Positions 61,510 to 64,000 of a stretch of 64,000 bases of DNA are shown in pieces; the first letter of the stretch is position 1; the number at the start of each line of letters is the position of its first letter. The stretch is from Carya illinoinensis (Eukaryota; Streptophyta; Magnoliopsida; Fagales; Juglandaceae). The translations under genes and the position numbers were made by a program. The notes beneath the pieces were generated by a model that saw only the letters and a list, made by a program, of their open reading frames with translations, ran no database searches and had not been told where the DNA came from. The stretch lies in contig NC_056759.1 in assembly GCF_018687715.1 (NCBI RefSeq), positions 34,438,385-34,502,384 of the forward strand, in the 5' to 3' direction.

Positions 61510-61620
61510 CTAAAAAAAATATATATACACCAATATTAATACTAATTCTAACACATTCATAATACCTGCAACATCATAAATACTAAAAGGAAAGAAAAAA
61601 AATATAAAATAAAAAAATAC
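61510..61620 (-). other. Putative 111-bp spliceosomal intron inside gag-pol
   Basis: Minus strand: exon ...GTCATGACTG, then GTATTTTTTTATTTTATAT ... TATATATATTTTTTTTAG, then GAAGGGTTAATTTG. It is strongly T-rich, has a branch-like AGTATTAATATT about 30 bases before the AG, and contains stop codons. Removing it joins residues MTG to RVNLFRFSACALFDSGAS in one frame, with the spacing I recall for intact relatives. Confidence 0.6.
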
Positions 61621-62689
61621 CAGTCATGACGCCAGCTTCATCAGTTTCAGGTGCGTCAACATCAAAATCACCGGGTGTTACTGCATACACTCGTGCCGGG
61701 ATGTGGGGCCTTGGCTTGCGATCACCAGCTCCACTACCTTGTTTGGCGTTAGGACAATCTCTAATCATATGTCTTGGTTTTCCACATCGGTAACAGACTC
61801 CATATCCCTTGTAACATTCTCCAGAATGAAGCTTACCACACTTAGGGCATGGTGAATAAAAGGACGGCTTCTGTCCTCCAATCATTATTCCCTTGCCTTT
61901 CTCCGGACTAGAAAAAGGCCTCTTTTTCTCAGCACTACTGCTTGTTTTAAATGGCATGGCCCTCTTTCAATCGGTCATGTTCTGGATCGCCAATTCCTTC
62001 TGCTCAGCCTCTGCTATTGTCGCTACATTTACCAACTCTTGGTAATTCTCTATTCTAAGGCAAGCTACTTGACTTCGGATTCTAGGCAGAAGTCCTGCTT
62101 GAAACTTTTGTGCCTGTATCTTTTGAGTTGAAATCAAGTGTGGTGCAAACCTTCCCAATGCCATGAATTTAGCGACATACTGCTCTACAGTCAAACTACC
62201 TTGTTTTAAGGACGCAAATTCCAGGGCTTTCAATTGTTTGATAGAGTCTGGGAAGAATCTGTTGTCAAACTCTTCCTTGAACCTCTCCCAAGACAATGCA
62301 GCCATACTACCTAGTTCCCTAACTAGAAGTTGCCTACGTGTATCCCACCATATTCCAGCTTCTCCTTGGAATAGGTATCCAGCATATAGAACCTTTTGGT
62401 CCTCAAGACATCCACAAATCTCGTACGTTCTCTCGAGATCTATAATCCATTTCTCGGCTCTCAGTGGTCCTTCATTACCAAAAAAATTTGGGTAACGGTA
62501 AAGCATAAACTTCTCATATGGACAACCCCTAACTTCGGGTTTAGGTGCGTTCACTTGTTGCTGTTGTTGATGTCTAAGCACGTCAGTCAGTATACGCACA
62601 GCTTCAGCTAATCCTTCATCCATCGGGGAATCATGATTCTCCTGATTGATACCACCTTCAGGGTTTTGAGGTATTCTACCATGAGTCAT
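61621..62689 (-). pseudogene. Gypsy gag with CCHC zinc knuckle, one nonsense codon
   Basis: Starts MTHGRIPQNPEGG at 62689. The capsid part has YRYPNFFGNEGPLRAEKWI, WERFKEEFDNRFFP and LKQGSLTVEQYVAKF (retrotransposon gag family). An in-frame TGA at 61967-61969 interrupts it. The frame then continues into CPKCGKLHSGEC and the knuckle CYRCGKPRHMIRDC. The following segment VYAVTPGDFDVDAPETDEAG leads toward the protease and stops at a GT-type boundary at 61620. Known role: structural protein of the retrotransposon particle. Confidence 0.9.
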
Positions 62690-62842
62690 TTGTCTCTTCC
62701 TGTAACACACGAGTATACATATTACAATCATATAATACCTCTCATACATTTAAGAAATTCAAGCCTAATGACAACTAAATTTCAAACCTAATATTTGGTG
62801 CATTTCCTAAGGACATGTGGATTTACTGCCCAAAGACGTATT

Positions 62843-62854
62843 GCTCTGATACCA
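62843..62854 (-). other. Primer binding site, initiator Met tRNA
   Basis: TGGTATCAGAGC, three bases inside the 5' LTR end, is the standard complement to the 3' end of plant tRNA-iMet. Confidence 0.9.
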
Positions 62855-62857
62855 CCC

Positions 62858-64000
62858 TGTGACGCCCCCAAATTCCATTTGGGATCAGACTGACATTTGA
62901 AGCGTCGAGACATGCAACACAAGGTTACCTGCCCCCGTTCATGACATATAAGATGCAATGTTCCTAACATGCATCTAACATTATGTAATATTCGTAGCGG
63001 ATAATTTTTTTCTTTAGCAATACTATGCACCAAATTGAAAATATCCCAAATGCTTAAAACATACTCCATACATAAAAACCTATTGAACAACCAAAATCAC
63101 AACACTAGTCCAAAATAGTTATGATCCAAAAGTACTGGAGATGCAACTCCATCGTACAAGTAGTAATTTAACTACTATATTAATATTAACGACGCACCGT
63201 CGTTCAATCGACTGTGTCTAGTTGGTCAGCTCCTGATCCTCCTTCAGGTCCTGTAACAAGATCTACCATTCGAGGGGAATGGTAGTTGGGACTACCACAG
63301 TGAGATTTGATTTCAAATCTCAGCAAGTTAACAAAAAAACTTCCACACATGCTAATGATGCATGGATGACAGTAAAAGCATAAATGTATAATCAAATTCA
63401 TAAATAATTAAAGCATAACTTAGCGTACAACATAGTATAATTGACATAACTTAAATTGAAACATGAACTGAACTTGACTTAACATGAACTTGATCTGAAA
63501 CTTGACTTAGTATGAACTTACTCTTAAACTTGAATTAACATGAAAAATACATACTCCACAGTTGTTGTGGCCCCATGTATTCTACGTGTAAATAAATACT
63601 CCACAGTTGTTGTGGCCCCATGTATTCTACGTGTAAATACATACTCCACAGTTATTGTGGCCCCATGTATTCTACACATCACAATGCTGTTAAATACATA
63701 CTCCACAGTTGTTGTGGTCCCATGTATTCTACACAAACTGAATGTACTCAAGATGAAACGTGACTAGAAAACTAAAGGACTGGAGCCCTGACATAACATA
63801 ATGTGATTTGAACATAACTTGAAATACATGACCAACTTGAGATAGAAACATTTCGTAACATGGCATAACATATAATAGACAACATATTTAACATGACATA
63901 CTTGTAATGTACAGTAATACATGACAGAATATATTATGTAACAGATAAAAATTGATGACAGAATAAATTCTGTATAATAGATAATTACGTGATAACTTGG
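62858..64000 (-). repeat. 5' LTR of the gypsy element, 3'-terminal 1143 bp only
   Basis: Ends (minus strand) GGGGGCGTCACA at 62858 next to the primer site; continues past the window edge. About 2.2 kb should lie outside. Confidence 0.92.
63545..63735. repeat. 44-bp minisatellite in the 5' LTR, 4 copies
   Basis: Same unit as at 55337-55590 but with one copy fewer and a different spacer arrangement. Confidence 0.85.

Larger units (their letters stand above)
54650..64000 (-). mobile_element. Ty3/gypsy LTR retrotransposon (chromovirus, Tekay-like), 5' LTR cut by window edge
   Basis: Minus-strand element: 5' LTR 62858 to beyond 64000, primer site, gag, protease, reverse transcriptase, RNase H, integrase, chromodomain-like end, polypurine tract and 3' LTR 54650-57954. 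LTRs begin TGTAAC and end GTCACA. The left flank CCAAC (54645-54649) should recur beyond the right edge if it is a 5-bp target duplication. The order PR-RT-RH-IN, the C-terminal segment with WEKEVDMRAKYP and long LTRs fit the chromovirus/Tekay group (inference). All coding parts carry lesions. Confidence 0.93.

Noticed and set aside
1..64000. CRISPR array, bacterial operon or phage system
   Set aside because: The window is eukaryotic throughout (introns, plant gene families, nuclear tRNA, plant transposons); the 561-bp array has no repeat-spacer structure.

Overview
The window looks like nuclear DNA of a woody eudicot. Genes have plant-type GT-AG introns, intergenic DNA is very AT-rich, and there is a plastid-targeted ClpR subunit, a RALF peptide, a REF/SRPP protein, a DC1 protein, a plant L1-type LINE and a chromovirus-like Ty3/gypsy element. 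The dispersed MITEs remind me of Fagales (walnut/oak group), but that is only an impression.

Left part (1-17 kb) is gene-rich and every protein gene is on the minus strand: the 5' half of TCTP (1-1419), a nuclear tRNA-Glu(TTC) (plus, 2922-2993), a seven-exon gene for a plastid-type protein of unknown function (4029-7126), a nine-exon ClpR3 gene (8827-12830) and a three-exon REF/SRPP (lipid-droplet associated) gene (15013-16882). I rebuilt the exons by hand from splice sites and reading phase; all lengths close in frame.

Middle part: a nearly complete but dead LINE (about 18406-24015, minus) lies between an imperfect 14-bp target duplication. An intronless RALF gene follows (26542-26901, minus). 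From 27 to 38 kb I found no protein gene, only MITEs, a possible orphan promoter (29.66-30.08 kb) and short tandem duplications.

The most unusual region is 36.9-52.9 kb. A tandem array of about 15 copies of a ~561-bp unit (38423 to about 47552) is interrupted in its last unit by a 750-bp hAT-like element with a perfect 8-bp target duplication. A 574-residue DC1 gene (48493-50217, plus) follows. Array plus gene are bracketed by two direct copies of a ~1.3-kb segment (36948-38225 and 51562-52860).

The right end (54650 to beyond 64000) is a minus-strand Ty3/gypsy element with 3.3-kb LTRs, an initiator-Met tRNA primer site, and a gag-pol frame broken by nonsense codons, a ~31-nt deletion and a 1-nt insertion. 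A 111-bp GT...AG segment sits exactly between the gag zinc knuckle and the protease and looks like a spliceosomal intron; this and the array are the two observations I would check first.
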